NCBI GenBank assembly: GCA_947302435.1
Contig: CAMYVQ010000009.1
Coordinates: forward strand, 1-64,000
Direction: 5' to 3'
Source of the DNA: an uncultured Prevotella sp.
Lineage (GTDB): Bacteria > Bacteroidota > Bacteroidia > Bacteroidales > Bacteroidaceae
Length of the DNA: 64,000 nt
This document shows, piece by piece, positions 1 through 7,610 of the stretch. Numbering within the stretch: the first letter of the stretch is position 1; each line of letters begins with the position of its first letter. A program made the position numbers and the translations under genes. Below the pieces are notes generated by a model that worked only from the letters and a program-made list of their open reading frames with translations, made no database searches and was not told where the DNA came from.

Positions 1-418
1 CGCTTCCTGCACCAGTGTATGGCAACAAGTTGATACCATGATTGAACAGCAACTTATTCCTTGGCACCGATGCGCCATGCTTAATGCTTTCCATGCTGAC
101 ACCTTCTGGCTGAACATTCTCGATGTCGAGCAGAACCTGTGGAACCACACCTTCCGATGCCAAACTCCCCAACAAGTTCGTCGTCTCTTGCACCTCCACA
201 AACTATAGCGGATTGATGCGTCCTGTCTTGTCATCAATACCCACCACTATCATGCCGCCACGAGAATTGCTTTGTGCCACCATCTCACAGCTCACATCAT
301 ACTTGTTGCCACGAGTCACCCGCTCCTTGCGCTCGGCATTGCCGCTTCGCTTGTCGAAGAACTGCACTCGCGTCTGTTCTGCCGTGTCTCTTAGCCTCAG
401 TATATCTTCTGTCGTCAT
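1..418 (-). pseudogene. AlbA_2/ATPase-type regulator remnant, truncated by window edge
   Basis: Reading from 418 downward, the first 71 codons match the start of AlbA_2 (Schlafen-like DNA-binding) regulators, with the motif SRGGMIVVGID. An in-frame TAG at about 200 interrupts the frame. Beyond it the same frame continues as FVEVQETTNLLGSLASEG, still AlbA_2-like. It then jumps to GASVPRNKLLF and LLPYTGAGS, which belong to the C-terminal GHKL-type ATPase part of the family. The middle few hundred residues are missing. The gene therefore carries a nonsense codon and a large internal deletion, and it runs off the window at base 1. Family assignment is by recognition of motifs; the deletion is inferred from family architecture. 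Confidence 0.6.
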
Positions 419-586
419 ATATCTAATAACGTTTTTATTCGTTGCATTATTATTGTTACATACCTCATCAGCCAGCCTTTAGCCTCCTTCCAAATTGCTT
501 CCAGTCTGCTTCTAAAACGAAAGAAGTAAATGAAAAAACTGATTTTTGTGTTTGAACTTAAATTTGGAGTCAAATTTGGAATCTGG

Positions 587-2101
587 CTACGACTGTTCTT
601 GTTCTTTCAGTTTGTATGTGCGATTTCTATTCCCGCCACATGAAACAAGTACGCCCTCATCCACCAGTTGATAAAGAAGCATCTTTATTCTTGTTGTGCT
701 GGAACTTAAAAGTTTCACAAGATCCTCTGTTTTTGCTTCACCATTCCTATGGATGTACTCAATTATTATCGTCCGCTTATCGTCCGCTTTTATCGTCCGC
801 TTATCGTCCGCTTTGTCATTATCGTCCATTATTACTTTATCGTCCGCTTTTATCGTCCGCTTTGTGCGCGCCATTTTACTAGTGTCTATAGTCAATGTTG
901 TGCGGGCAGGAGCGTAAGTGACGTCGTAATCTGGCTGTGTACCGAGTTCCGAGTTACAGATATCAAATAAATCAGGGATGCCACTACCTGCCCGTTCTCC
1001 GAAGTCAAGCAGGCCAAACATCTTCATGATAGTAGCATTTCGTGCATCAGAAGTGCCGCCACTCAATGCTGTCCTTAGCCCAGGACGCATATCGCCGGGG
1101 TTGGCAAATGACAGCGAATCTGGCCGACGGACGATAACAACACCCTTTTGGCCATAGTAATCGGAGTGGGCCAGCGTATTTACTATCATCTCGCGCAAAG
1201 CCTTATGCATAGGGACTTCATCTTCCCGACTTCCATCCTGACTAAGTTGGAACGGAACAGGAAATGCACTCCGCAATCGATGATACACATGAAAGAAGAA
1301 ATCGAACAAGTTGCCACTCCAATCGCCCGAAGACGAGACGATGCGATGTGTCCATCGAATTTTGGGGTCAAGTTGTTCACGGTAGTCAAGGAAATAGTCA
1401 GGCATTTCTCTCGTGATGTCATACTCATGACCAAACATCAGCAGACCAGCCACTGTAGGATATACACGCCCATCCTCACGATCGAACCCCATAGCCCCTA
1501 TACTGCGTAGGAACATTTCATCATCCTGTTTGCTCCATACATGTCCAGAATGTTTCCCGTTAAAGTAGTTGCGGTAGTCATGCACCGTGTTCATATCGAA
1601 TACCGACATATCCAGTCCTCTAAGAACTTTAGTATCTGTAGTCGATGCGGCAGCATCACGATAGATAGCCGCCACTTGGTCACGATTGCACAAATGATCA
1701 CCTTCGCCATATCGGACATAAGTCCCACGCATCGGGTCTTGTCCTATATATACTGGTCGAATGGTACGATCTGCCCGAGGAACCTCAATCACGACAATTT
1801 GTTTGCCTTCAACCTCCTGCTCATATACCATATTATTAGTCAGGATGTTCACGCTAACCTTCTGCCGGTTATTCACCATGTTCCAGAAGTCACCTATCAG
1901 TTTATGTGAATCCTCAACACCTTTCACGGACAGCGAGTGGTCATTCTCTTCCACGACTCCCAAGAGGATAATCCCCCCTTCTGTATTGGCAAATGATGAA
2001 TAAGTCTCCCAAATATTGTTTGGAATCAGGTTCTTTGCTGTCTTTGCCTCAATACGATGATCTTCCTGATACACCGTAAGATTATTGATGTCTATTATCA
2101 T
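587..2101 (-). CDS. AlbA_2 domain / GHKL ATPase-like transcriptional regulator
   Basis: The 504-residue protein starts with an AlbA_2 (Schlafen-like) DNA-binding domain at about residues 12-130, including ANTEGGIILLGV. At about residues 300-400 it has the HATPase_c_4-type region typical of 'ATP-dependent DNA helicase RecG-related' annotations (MIVNTLAHSDY, GERAGSGI). The last 55 residues look like a winged helix. Between ATPase and winged helix lies a repetitive charged linker of KADDK and RTI blocks, encoded by tandem GCGGACGATAA units. These proteins are usually annotated as regulators and are common in defence and mobile islands; the specific target is unknown. It is the last intact gene of a minus-strand run that begins with the XRE regulator at 6823. 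Base composition is AT-rich compared with the core genes from 7611 on. Confidence 0.75.
   Translation of the reverse strand: MIIDINNLTVYQEDHRIEAKTAKNLIPNNIWETYSSFANTEGGIILLGVVEENDHSLSVKGVEDSHKLIGDFWNMVNNRQKVSVNILTNNMVYEQEVEGKQIVVIEVPRADRTIRPVYIGQDPMRGTYVRYGEGDHLCNRDQVAAIYRDAAASTTDTKVLRGLDMSVFDMNTVHDYRNYFNGKHSGHVWSKQDDEMFLRSIGAMGFDREDGRVYPTVAGLLMFGHEYDITREMPDYFLDYREQLDPKIRWTHRIVSSSGDWSGNLFDFFFHVYHRLRSAFPVPFQLSQDGSREDEVPMHKALREMIVNTLAHSDYYGQKGVVIVRRPDSLSFANPGDMRPGLRTALSGGTSDARNATIMKMFGLLDFGERAGSGIPDLFDICNSELGTQPDYDVTYAPARTTLTIDTSKMARTKRTIKADDKVIMDDNDKADDKRTIKADDKRTIIIEYIHRNGEAKTEDLVKLLSSSTTRIKMLLYQLVDEGVLVSCGGNRNRTYKLKEQEQS
767..870 (-). repeat. Tandem GCGGACGATAA repeat inside the AlbA_2 gene
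   Basis: On the plus strand TATCGTCC occurs seven times, six of them extended to TATCGTCCGCTT. Spacing alternates at about 11, 13 and 18 bases. On the coding strand the same DNA is read as ADDK in one copy and as RTI in the next, because 11- and 13-base units change the phase. Gain or loss of one unit would shift the frame ahead of the C-terminal winged helix. Confidence 0.85.
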
Positions 2102-2175
2102 ATCATTATAACGTTTTGTTTTTTACTTTAGTCATCTGTGATTACGATATCTCATTCGTCATTTATATATCCAAT

Positions 2176-3318
2176 TTATCCGCTTATCTTGTTAGGATTC
2201 TCATTCTCTATCAGATTTTTGAGTTCATCAATTTTACTTATGATATCCTCCTTTTTGCTATGTGGTTTATTAACCAAAAACAATACTTCTTTGGCCAAAA
2301 TTTTCCTTTTACATATATGTTCTGTATCATTAGGGAATGGGTAATGAATATTATCCCGCTTATCAGGACGTGCCAGATAAAAATCCTCCAAATCCCATAT
2401 AGGTTCTTTTTCAACCTTAATAATCTTCCCTATTCTCTCATTCCATAGATCATTCCTATACCCATATTGAGATATCGCTATGATACATAAAGCCATTATG
2501 GCATTGATAGCATTGTATAATTTTGCATCCGTGAATTTATCTTCGCGGTTATGCTTAACATTATTGTATGCTTTATACCAGAAAAGTTCTTCGTTTTTTT
2601 CCCATTTGCAAAATGGAGAGTAAATCCCCAAATCATCATATCTATAAAACGACAAACTGTATTCATCCAGCCTTAAGGTGCCCTTAAGTTTGTGATAATC
2701 CTTCATCTGGAAATATTTCCCAATTGGTCTTACTGCATTATTTGTCAAAATATGCTGCATCCTTGAATCCAACTCTGTACATGCTAACATAATAACATTT
2801 CTTATAGCATGCCCATAAACACTATATTGCTTTTTATGGGGTGAGACAACTTTAAAGATGGAATCCAAATCATCAAATATAATCTCTATTTGCCTCAACA
2901 GATTAGAATACTCGTTAGGGGCAGTAATTGGTAAATCTTCATAAAAATCTCTTGCAGGCTTCCCTTCTTGAAATGGTATAGAAAAGTCTTTTAAATACTT
3001 ATCTGTAAATAATGGTCTATAAATAAAACTGAATGACTGACCATAATTTAAGTTTAAGTGAATAAGTCTAAAATTAGTCCCTGTATTGTTTTGAGAAAGA
3101 AACGGAGTACTCTGTTTTAAGCGTTCGAAGATGCTCTTATCATCTAATGAGCACAAATTGTTTATAGGAGCCCCAGACGTTATCCAATAGCCATTTTCGT
3201 CAGTTTCTAAAACATAAGTTTCGTCGTTGTCAAAATGCATAGGAAAACCTGTCGTAATCTGGCATCCCCAAGAATCACAATCTATTAAAGCTATATATGT
3301 TCCTGTCCTATTTTTCAT
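2176..3318 (-). CDS. Unknown protein with HEPN-like helical C-terminal region
   Basis: I do not recognise this 380-residue protein as a named family. There is no signal peptide or membrane segment, so it is probably cytoplasmic. The N-terminal 120 residues look beta-rich. Residues about 165-310 are helical and contain AIRNVIMLACTELDSRM followed by ELFWYKAYNNVKHNR. The W-x-AYN-x-VKH-x-R pattern recalls HEPN and AbiV-like helical proteins found in defence loci, where a conserved Arg/His pair can form an RNase site. That comparison is inference from the motif only. It follows the DUF1016 fragment by 27 bases on the same strand and probably shares its transcript. The C-terminus is Lys/Glu-rich. 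Confidence 0.5.
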   Translation of the reverse strand: MKNRTGTYIALIDCDSWGCQITTGFPMHFDNDETYVLETDENGYWITSGAPINNLCSLDDKSIFERLKQSTPFLSQNNTGTNFRLIHLNLNYGQSFSFIYRPLFTDKYLKDFSIPFQEGKPARDFYEDLPITAPNEYSNLLRQIEIIFDDLDSIFKVVSPHKKQYSVYGHAIRNVIMLACTELDSRMQHILTNNAVRPIGKYFQMKDYHKLKGTLRLDEYSLSFYRYDDLGIYSPFCKWEKNEELFWYKAYNNVKHNREDKFTDAKLYNAINAIMALCIIAISQYGYRNDLWNERIGKIIKVEKEPIWDLEDFYLARPDKRDNIHYPFPNDTEHICKRKILAKEVLFLVNKPHSKKEDIISKIDELKNLIENENPNKISG

Positions 3319-3345
3319 AAATACATTTTTAGATTGCTATCTTCT

Positions 3346-3795
3346 TTATATACCGATAAAATCTTCTGCCGAATCTGGAGGTAATATCTGCTCCAGTTTA
3401 CGTTTGTACTCTACTGAAGGAAGCATTGCTGAAACAAGTTGTTTCAGTATTTCCATGTTCTCCATATAGAACAAATACCACTGTTTCATATACCACAAGT
3501 TCCTAACGGAAAAGTTCTTGCTTTCAGGAAACTTTTTCTGCATATTCAGGCTTACCTGCTCCACAACACCAGCACCCCAACGTTCCTCTGCTTTCTTTTG
3601 CACAAGGTCACGTCCCATCTGCCAGTTGAACAGTAGTTTCTCGCCATTTACTTTCACGGCAGCCTTCACCTGAGCCGAACGATAGCGATGCTTTAACTCT
3701 GCTATCCACTCTGCATACTCAGCATCCAGCTTCACATCATGAGACTTCACCATACGTGGCTCACTGATTTCTATCTCCTTATTCTGTTTGTCCAT
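3346..3795 (-). CDS. DUF1016 N-terminal domain protein (YhcG-like), short form
   Basis: Residues about 25-130 match the DUF1016 N-terminal helical domain of YhcG/RpnC-related proteins. Landmarks are LLFNWQMGRDLVQKK, ERWGAGVVEQVS and FSVRNLWYMKQWYLFY. Typical members are about 350 residues and carry a C-terminal PD-(D/E)XK-like nuclease domain. Here the frame ends after 149 residues, so the nuclease half is absent. The start codon follows an 80-base gap after the DUF3883 gene. It may be a truncated relic or a stand-alone targeting domain; the sequence alone does not decide. It sits between two other accessory genes on the same strand. Confidence 0.7.
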   Translation of the reverse strand: MDKQNKEIEISEPRMVKSHDVKLDAEYAEWIAELKHRYRSAQVKAAVKVNGEKLLFNWQMGRDLVQKKAEERWGAGVVEQVSLNMQKKFPESKNFSVRNLWYMKQWYLFYMENMEILKQLVSAMLPSVEYKRKLEQILPPDSAEDFIGI

Positions 3796-3875
3796 ATTTC
3801 TATAACGTTCTTATTCCTTAATCTATTGCTTGCGAAAAAAGATCAGGAGACCCCCATAATTCTATACCCTCTTTC

Positions 3876-4835
3876 CTATTCAATCTCAGCCAGATATGAA
3901 GGCCGTTCTTCTATGCTCAACACTAACGATTGGTCTTTGTCAGAAACCCATGCCCTAAGGATACTATCCCAAATAAAAACTGTTAAAACTGGTTGTTGGA
4001 TTGCATTTGTTACCACACATAATCTATAACTGTCTTTGTTATTCATCATAGATTTGTATTCATTATTTGAGATACGGACACTTATTTGACTTTGGGCCAA
4101 CCCTTTTACTTCTAGTTTTAGACTGACGTGCTCTTTTGCTGCATCCAAATCCCAACCAATGTTTTCTTTCTCACGAGAGGTTACTTGATATCCGAAACGT
4201 TTATACTTTTCAGTTACAAACTTTACAGCAGCTAACTCTACTTGTTTACGCGCTTCAGCATCAATCTTTACCTGTTTTGTAACAGGAACATCCTGAAAAG
4301 CATTAATATAATCGATAACGTCTTTTTGAAAAGCTTTTACGGATAGCAAATCTGAATCTGCATACCATACGTTTGATTGGCCTAAAAAGCCTTTTCCTAT
4401 CACATTTGCTCTAGGTACCTTAAAAGTCCTTTGATCTAAAGGAATAAGTATGCAATCCTCGGCTTTCGCCGTGATATTGTATTCATAGTATTTTCTTTGT
4501 TTTAATTGCGACGCTTGAAACTTGCTATATACTGTTGCATTTTTATACCACCCCAAAATATAAGTACCTCCATTCTGAGGATGTGTAGCCATCCACACAA
4601 CTAACACATTATTAAGTTGTTCCGCAGCATCGCAATTCCTATCTATACGTCTTAGATTTATAGCTCCCCATTTAACAGGTTGAACATAACCATAACAAAT
4701 CCCGTCAATAGGCATGAAGTTATATACTTCGTGTTTGTCGTCATTCCTATAACTGCCGCCACCATCTATCTGGTCTTTGGGGTTGTAACCTCGATAATGG
4801 ATCATCCATCCTATATTTGCAAATAGAATTCTCAT
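3876..4835 (-). CDS. DUF3883 (NO VEIN-type) domain protein
   Basis: This 319-residue protein has two parts. The N-terminal 190 residues begin MRILFANIGWMIHYRG and contain GGGSYRNDDKHEVYNF and CYGYVQP. I have a sense of having seen this block in restriction-like proteins, but it has no firm function. Residues about 200-310 match DUF3883, the domain at the C-terminus of plant NO VEIN and many bacterial defence proteins. GWDLDA followed by LKLEVKG gives the D...ExK arrangement of PD-(D/E)XK nuclease folds. It lies 26 bases after the EVE/HNH gene, which suggests cotranscription and a joint role in recognising or cutting foreign or modified DNA. Catalytic activity is inferred. Confidence 0.7.
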   Translation of the reverse strand: MRILFANIGWMIHYRGYNPKDQIDGGGSYRNDDKHEVYNFMPIDGICYGYVQPVKWGAINLRRIDRNCDAAEQLNNVLVVWMATHPQNGGTYILGWYKNATVYSKFQASQLKQRKYYEYNITAKAEDCILIPLDQRTFKVPRANVIGKGFLGQSNVWYADSDLLSVKAFQKDVIDYINAFQDVPVTKQVKIDAEARKQVELAAVKFVTEKYKRFGYQVTSREKENIGWDLDAAKEHVSLKLEVKGLAQSQISVRISNNEYKSMMNNKDSYRLCVVTNAIQQPVLTVFIWDSILRAWVSDKDQSLVLSIEERPSYLAEIE

Positions 4836-4861
4836 ACTGCTCTCTTGTTATTTGTTTAGTC

Positions 4862-6247
4862 TCACTTTTGTTTACCTACAACGTTTCTAAGTTCCTCTAC
4901 TGTTAACACTCTTCCGTTAATGCCTCTATGAAGCATGGCATGACAGTTAGGACAGACAGGAACAAGGTCTTTCACTGGGTCAAGCAGATATTCTTTTCCG
5001 ATAGTCGAGATTGGCACAACATGATGTATATGAATAAAACCTCGTCCCAGTTCTCCATACATCTTTTCAAAATCCATTCCACAAACTTTACACTTATACC
5101 CATGTGCATCAATGCATTTCTGACGTGCATCTCGATTCCTCTCGTACTGGTTGACTGCAATTGTTTTCTTAGCTCCTTCAAAAAGCCCCTCGAAAGATGG
5201 CAACTCTTCGAAGTCGTTGTCTGTTGGTCCTGCATTAAACACGGAAAGAATATGCTCTAGCAAATTCCCGAATATTTTCCTTGGCCCTTGTGGAACTCCT
5301 TTTAGTCCAAGCTTTTTAAGCTCGTCCAAGTGTAGCAACATAGAATTTTTCCCTAATACTTTAAGTCGATGATACGGCTCGTCTGGATTTGTCTCACCTT
5401 TTGGACTATGTTTTTCTCCCCAATACTTAATATCATTTATTGTTTTACGATATGGAATGTTAATCGCTACGACTTCCATCATATAACATACGCGCTGAGT
5501 AGGCTTCGTGCGATAAATGAACACAACATCGCCTACTTTCGGAGAAAAGCTTGATTGCCAATCGACGTATTGGCTTTCATTCAAACAGTCTTCAAGCCTA
5601 AATATACTGTCATTTGAGGAAATAAGCCAATAAGTAACTATCTCTATTTTCTCTTTTTCTTTAAACAATTCCAATAATTTCCACGGAATATAAGCAAAGT
5701 CTAAAGCGTCTCTATCAGGAAATAATTGATGAAATAATTCTAAAAGTGTGTAACTTGCACTTTCCCATTTCTCTTTGTCATAATGAGGAAGCTTGATATC
5801 TGTGTAAGTCTGAATATAACCTATCAACTCATTGACTTTCTTTAAATCCACTTCTGTACACAATAGTTTCGGCTGCAAGCAGGCTAACATTCTGTTAGTT
5901 GCAATCTGCATATTATCCTCTGTACATTCTTTAATAATATTTCTAATTGTTTTATATTCATCCCATAAAGGAATATCCTGGCTAGAAGCAATAGCTTTTA
6001 AGTGAGGGGCTAATTTCAGCCAGTTCTTTTTGATTACTTTTTTATGATGAGGACGTAATACGCCTTGGCCTAAATATGCCACACTATTATGTGCTTTCTC
6101 GAAAAAATCATTAAACACGTCTTCATCCCACTCTGTCCAGTTTAAGCCTTTTCCTGCTTCCTCTATGAACAAAGGAGTATACTTCTTATATTGAGAGAGA
6201 TCGGGTTTCTCTATCTGGATAATAAGTTCTTTTAATGAATATTTCAT
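4862..6247 (-). CDS. HNH endonuclease with EVE/PUA-like domain
   Basis: The C-terminal 70 residues form a classic HNH nuclease with zinc-binding cysteines: CKVCG, then IHIHHVVPIS and VPVCPNCHAMLHR. Residues about 205-320 (DWQSSFSPKVGDVVFIYRTK, then YHRLKVLG) resemble an EVE/PUA-like fold, which in restriction enzymes reads modified bases. The N-terminal 200 residues are helical and unassigned. HNH nucleases fused to modified-base readers are usually type IV, modification-dependent restriction enzymes; that role is inferred here. The gene is 11 bases downstream of the small PUA-like gene and 26 bases upstream of the DUF3883 gene, so the three are probably one operon. At 461 residues it appears full length. 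Confidence 0.75.
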   Translation of the reverse strand: MKYSLKELIIQIEKPDLSQYKKYTPLFIEEAGKGLNWTEWDEDVFNDFFEKAHNSVAYLGQGVLRPHHKKVIKKNWLKLAPHLKAIASSQDIPLWDEYKTIRNIIKECTEDNMQIATNRMLACLQPKLLCTEVDLKKVNELIGYIQTYTDIKLPHYDKEKWESASYTLLELFHQLFPDRDALDFAYIPWKLLELFKEKEKIEIVTYWLISSNDSIFRLEDCLNESQYVDWQSSFSPKVGDVVFIYRTKPTQRVCYMMEVVAINIPYRKTINDIKYWGEKHSPKGETNPDEPYHRLKVLGKNSMLLHLDELKKLGLKGVPQGPRKIFGNLLEHILSVFNAGPTDNDFEELPSFEGLFEGAKKTIAVNQYERNRDARQKCIDAHGYKCKVCGMDFEKMYGELGRGFIHIHHVVPISTIGKEYLLDPVKDLVPVCPNCHAMLHRGINGRVLTVEELRNVVGKQK

Positions 6248-6258
6248 AGTAACTGTGT

Positions 6259-6528
6259 CTACATATTAATATACTTCACTGGATTTGCACTGTGCCCATA
6301 AAAATTCTTCACGCTCTTACCTATATAGACTGAAGAAGAATCTTCTTTTCCTTCAAATTCCAATCTGTGATCCTTTCCTATAACTTTTGAGTGATACCAT
6401 TTTTGGGGTATGTAAACAGCCGCAACGATACCATCGGCAATAGCCAATACATGAGTGGCTTTTGTTGCCCTTTCTAGTCTCATCACCCAGTATTTACGTG
6501 TCGTCTCGTAAAGATTCTCACGCAGCAC
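6259..6528 (-). CDS. Small PUA-like protein (89 aa), GTG start
   Basis: The protein has the pattern LYETTRKYW ... ADGIVAAVY ... W ... RLEFEGKE ... YIGKSVKNFYGHSANPVKYIN. This matches a small conserved module that often accompanies restriction or nuclease genes in bacteria, in my recollection as a stand-alone or C-terminal domain. No ATG is available: a TAG lies five codons upstream of the GTG at 6528. Either GTG is used, or this is the tail of a longer gene that has lost its start. It ends 11 bases before the HNH gene and may modulate or target it. No catalytic residues are evident. Confidence 0.55.
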   Translation of the reverse strand: MLRENLYETTRKYWVMRLERATKATHVLAIADGIVAAVYIPQKWYHSKVIGKDHRLEFEGKEDSSSVYIGKSVKNFYGHSANPVKYINM

Positions 6529-6616
6529 TTTACCAACTTTCTAACAAATAAGTCGATTCTGTCTTATTATCGTTTCTCATTACAGTTTCTTTCTTGAAAT
6601 CCTAATTATGGAATAA

Positions 6617-6823
6617 CTACTTTGATGCCTCCAACAATCCCCTGACATCTACATCTAAATGTTTGGCTATATCACACAGCTGTTCCACGGAAGGCTGCAC
6701 TTTGTTCGTCATCCATCGTGAAACTGTTCCAATTTTCCTGCCCATCTGTTCTGAGAGCCAAGTACCAGTCTTATCTTTCTCTGCCAATACCGCTTTTATG
6801 CGGTTATAATGCGGATTATCCAT
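6617..6823 (-). CDS. XRE-family helix-turn-helix regulator
   Basis: A 68-residue Cro/C1-type DNA-binding protein. The helix-turn-helix is about residues 17-45 (TWLSEQMGRKIGTVSRWMTNK), followed by the usual QLCDIAKHLDVDVRGLL tail. It is a single domain with no effector part, as in control proteins of restriction-modification and toxin systems. It is the first gene of the minus-strand run. A TAnnTTTG box lies about 40 bases upstream (6864-6871). By position it is the likely transcriptional controller of the nuclease genes that follow. Confidence 0.85.
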   Translation of the reverse strand: MDNPHYNRIKAVLAEKDKTGTWLSEQMGRKIGTVSRWMTNKVQPSVEQLCDIAKHLDVDVRGLLEASK

Positions 6824-6863
6824 TGTTCTAAGTCGTTTTGTATAAAATTAGGCGCTTTGTGTG

Positions 6864-6871
6864 CAAATTTA
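6864..6871 (-). promoter_or_regulatory. Bacteroidetes -7 box TAAATTTG before XRE gene
   Basis: Reverse-strand TAAATTTG fits the TAnnTTTG consensus and sits about 40 bases upstream of the XRE start. Confidence 0.5.
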
Positions 6872-7224
6872 GCGAATTAAATGCAAAAACAAAGAGTTTC
6901 TAAGTTTTTTATTGCAATCTTTAACTATGGAGCATTGAAAAGAGTGCCCCAGTAACTTACATGGAGCACCAATTGATAAGCATTTACAATCTCGGCCCTC
7001 GCTTCTTTTTCTTCTTTTGCATTTCTTTCTGAATTCTTCCTCGGCTGGGTCATAGACGGGATTGTTGGTATCGAATAAACCCTGTGATGGAATAGAAATA
7101 GACAATTCTGCATGTTTCTGTGGCACTGTGTACCGTTGATGGTAATCCTACCCATGATAGGAACAATCCCATCCTTTTCCTTACCCTTGTTCGCATAGAA
7201 CAAAATCTTGAAAGTTGATCTCAT
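6869..7224 (-). pseudogene. Tyrosine integrase N-terminal remnant (frameshifted)
   Basis: The frame starting at 7224 begins MRSTFKILFYANKGKEK and GIVPIMGRITINGTQ. This is the Arm DNA-binding domain at the start of Bacteroidetes site-specific tyrosine recombinases. After about 33 codons the similarity fades, and a second overlapping frame (7126 down to 6869) opens. Pieces such as EARAEIVNAYQ still resemble the arm/core linker. The core-binding and catalytic domains, with their R-H-R-Y residues, are absent. The gene is thus a dead 5' stub left at the right edge of the island, next to the conserved der gene. It marks an old integration or excision event; its promoter box at 7253-7260 is still visible. 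Confidence 0.7.
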
Positions 7225-7252
7225 TTCTAATTCCTTTTTTAATTTCAGGCTG

Positions 7253-7260
7253 CAAATATA
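7253..7260 (-). promoter_or_regulatory. -7 box TATATTTG of integrase remnant
   Basis: Reverse-strand TATATTTG about 30 bases before the integrase start fits the TAnnTTTG consensus. Confidence 0.5.
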
Positions 7261-7582
7261 ATACCATTTTTTGAGATACTTTTTCGGAAATTCGTTGCAG
7301 TTTGTTGAGTCGAAAACCAGTCAGTTTGAATTGCGTCATTCTGCCTTTTTCATACCCTTGTAATTAGAAAAGTTTAACTGTCTGAGATGGCTCAAGCGGG
7401 TTCTTGCTTCTGGCAAGCGGCATGGCCGAGTCCGATTTAGAGACCTAACTCTTGCACCAATCCGCATCAAGTTGCTTTTTCCCTTCGTCCTTTGATTCCC
7501 CATTATTCCCCGTCTTGCCTTTTATTTACGCGCTTTCTGCGTTAATTCTCCAAAATCCGTCTTTCGTTACAGACTTTTTCCG

Positions 7583-7590
7583 TAACTTTG
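7583..7590 (+). promoter_or_regulatory. -7 box TAACTTTG of der
   Basis: TAACTTTGCA lies 20 bases before the der ATG and fits the Bacteroidetes consensus, implying a short leader. Confidence 0.65.
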
Positions 7591-7610
7591 CACCTAAATA
7601 AATATGTATT

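Larger units (their letters stand above)
7225..7610. other. Intergenic region between island and der
   Basis: This 386-base stretch contains the promoter of the integrase stub on the minus strand and the der promoter on the plus strand. No RNA gene or ORF of substance is visible. If an attachment site of the island exists, it would be expected here, but no direct repeat could be matched within the window. Confidence 0.5.

Noticed and set aside
7370..7465. tRNA-like stretch (GAGATGGCTCAAGCGGGTTC and GGCATGGCCGAG) near the island edge
   Set aside because: No acceptor pairing and no TTCGANT T-arm could be found, so it is not a tRNA.
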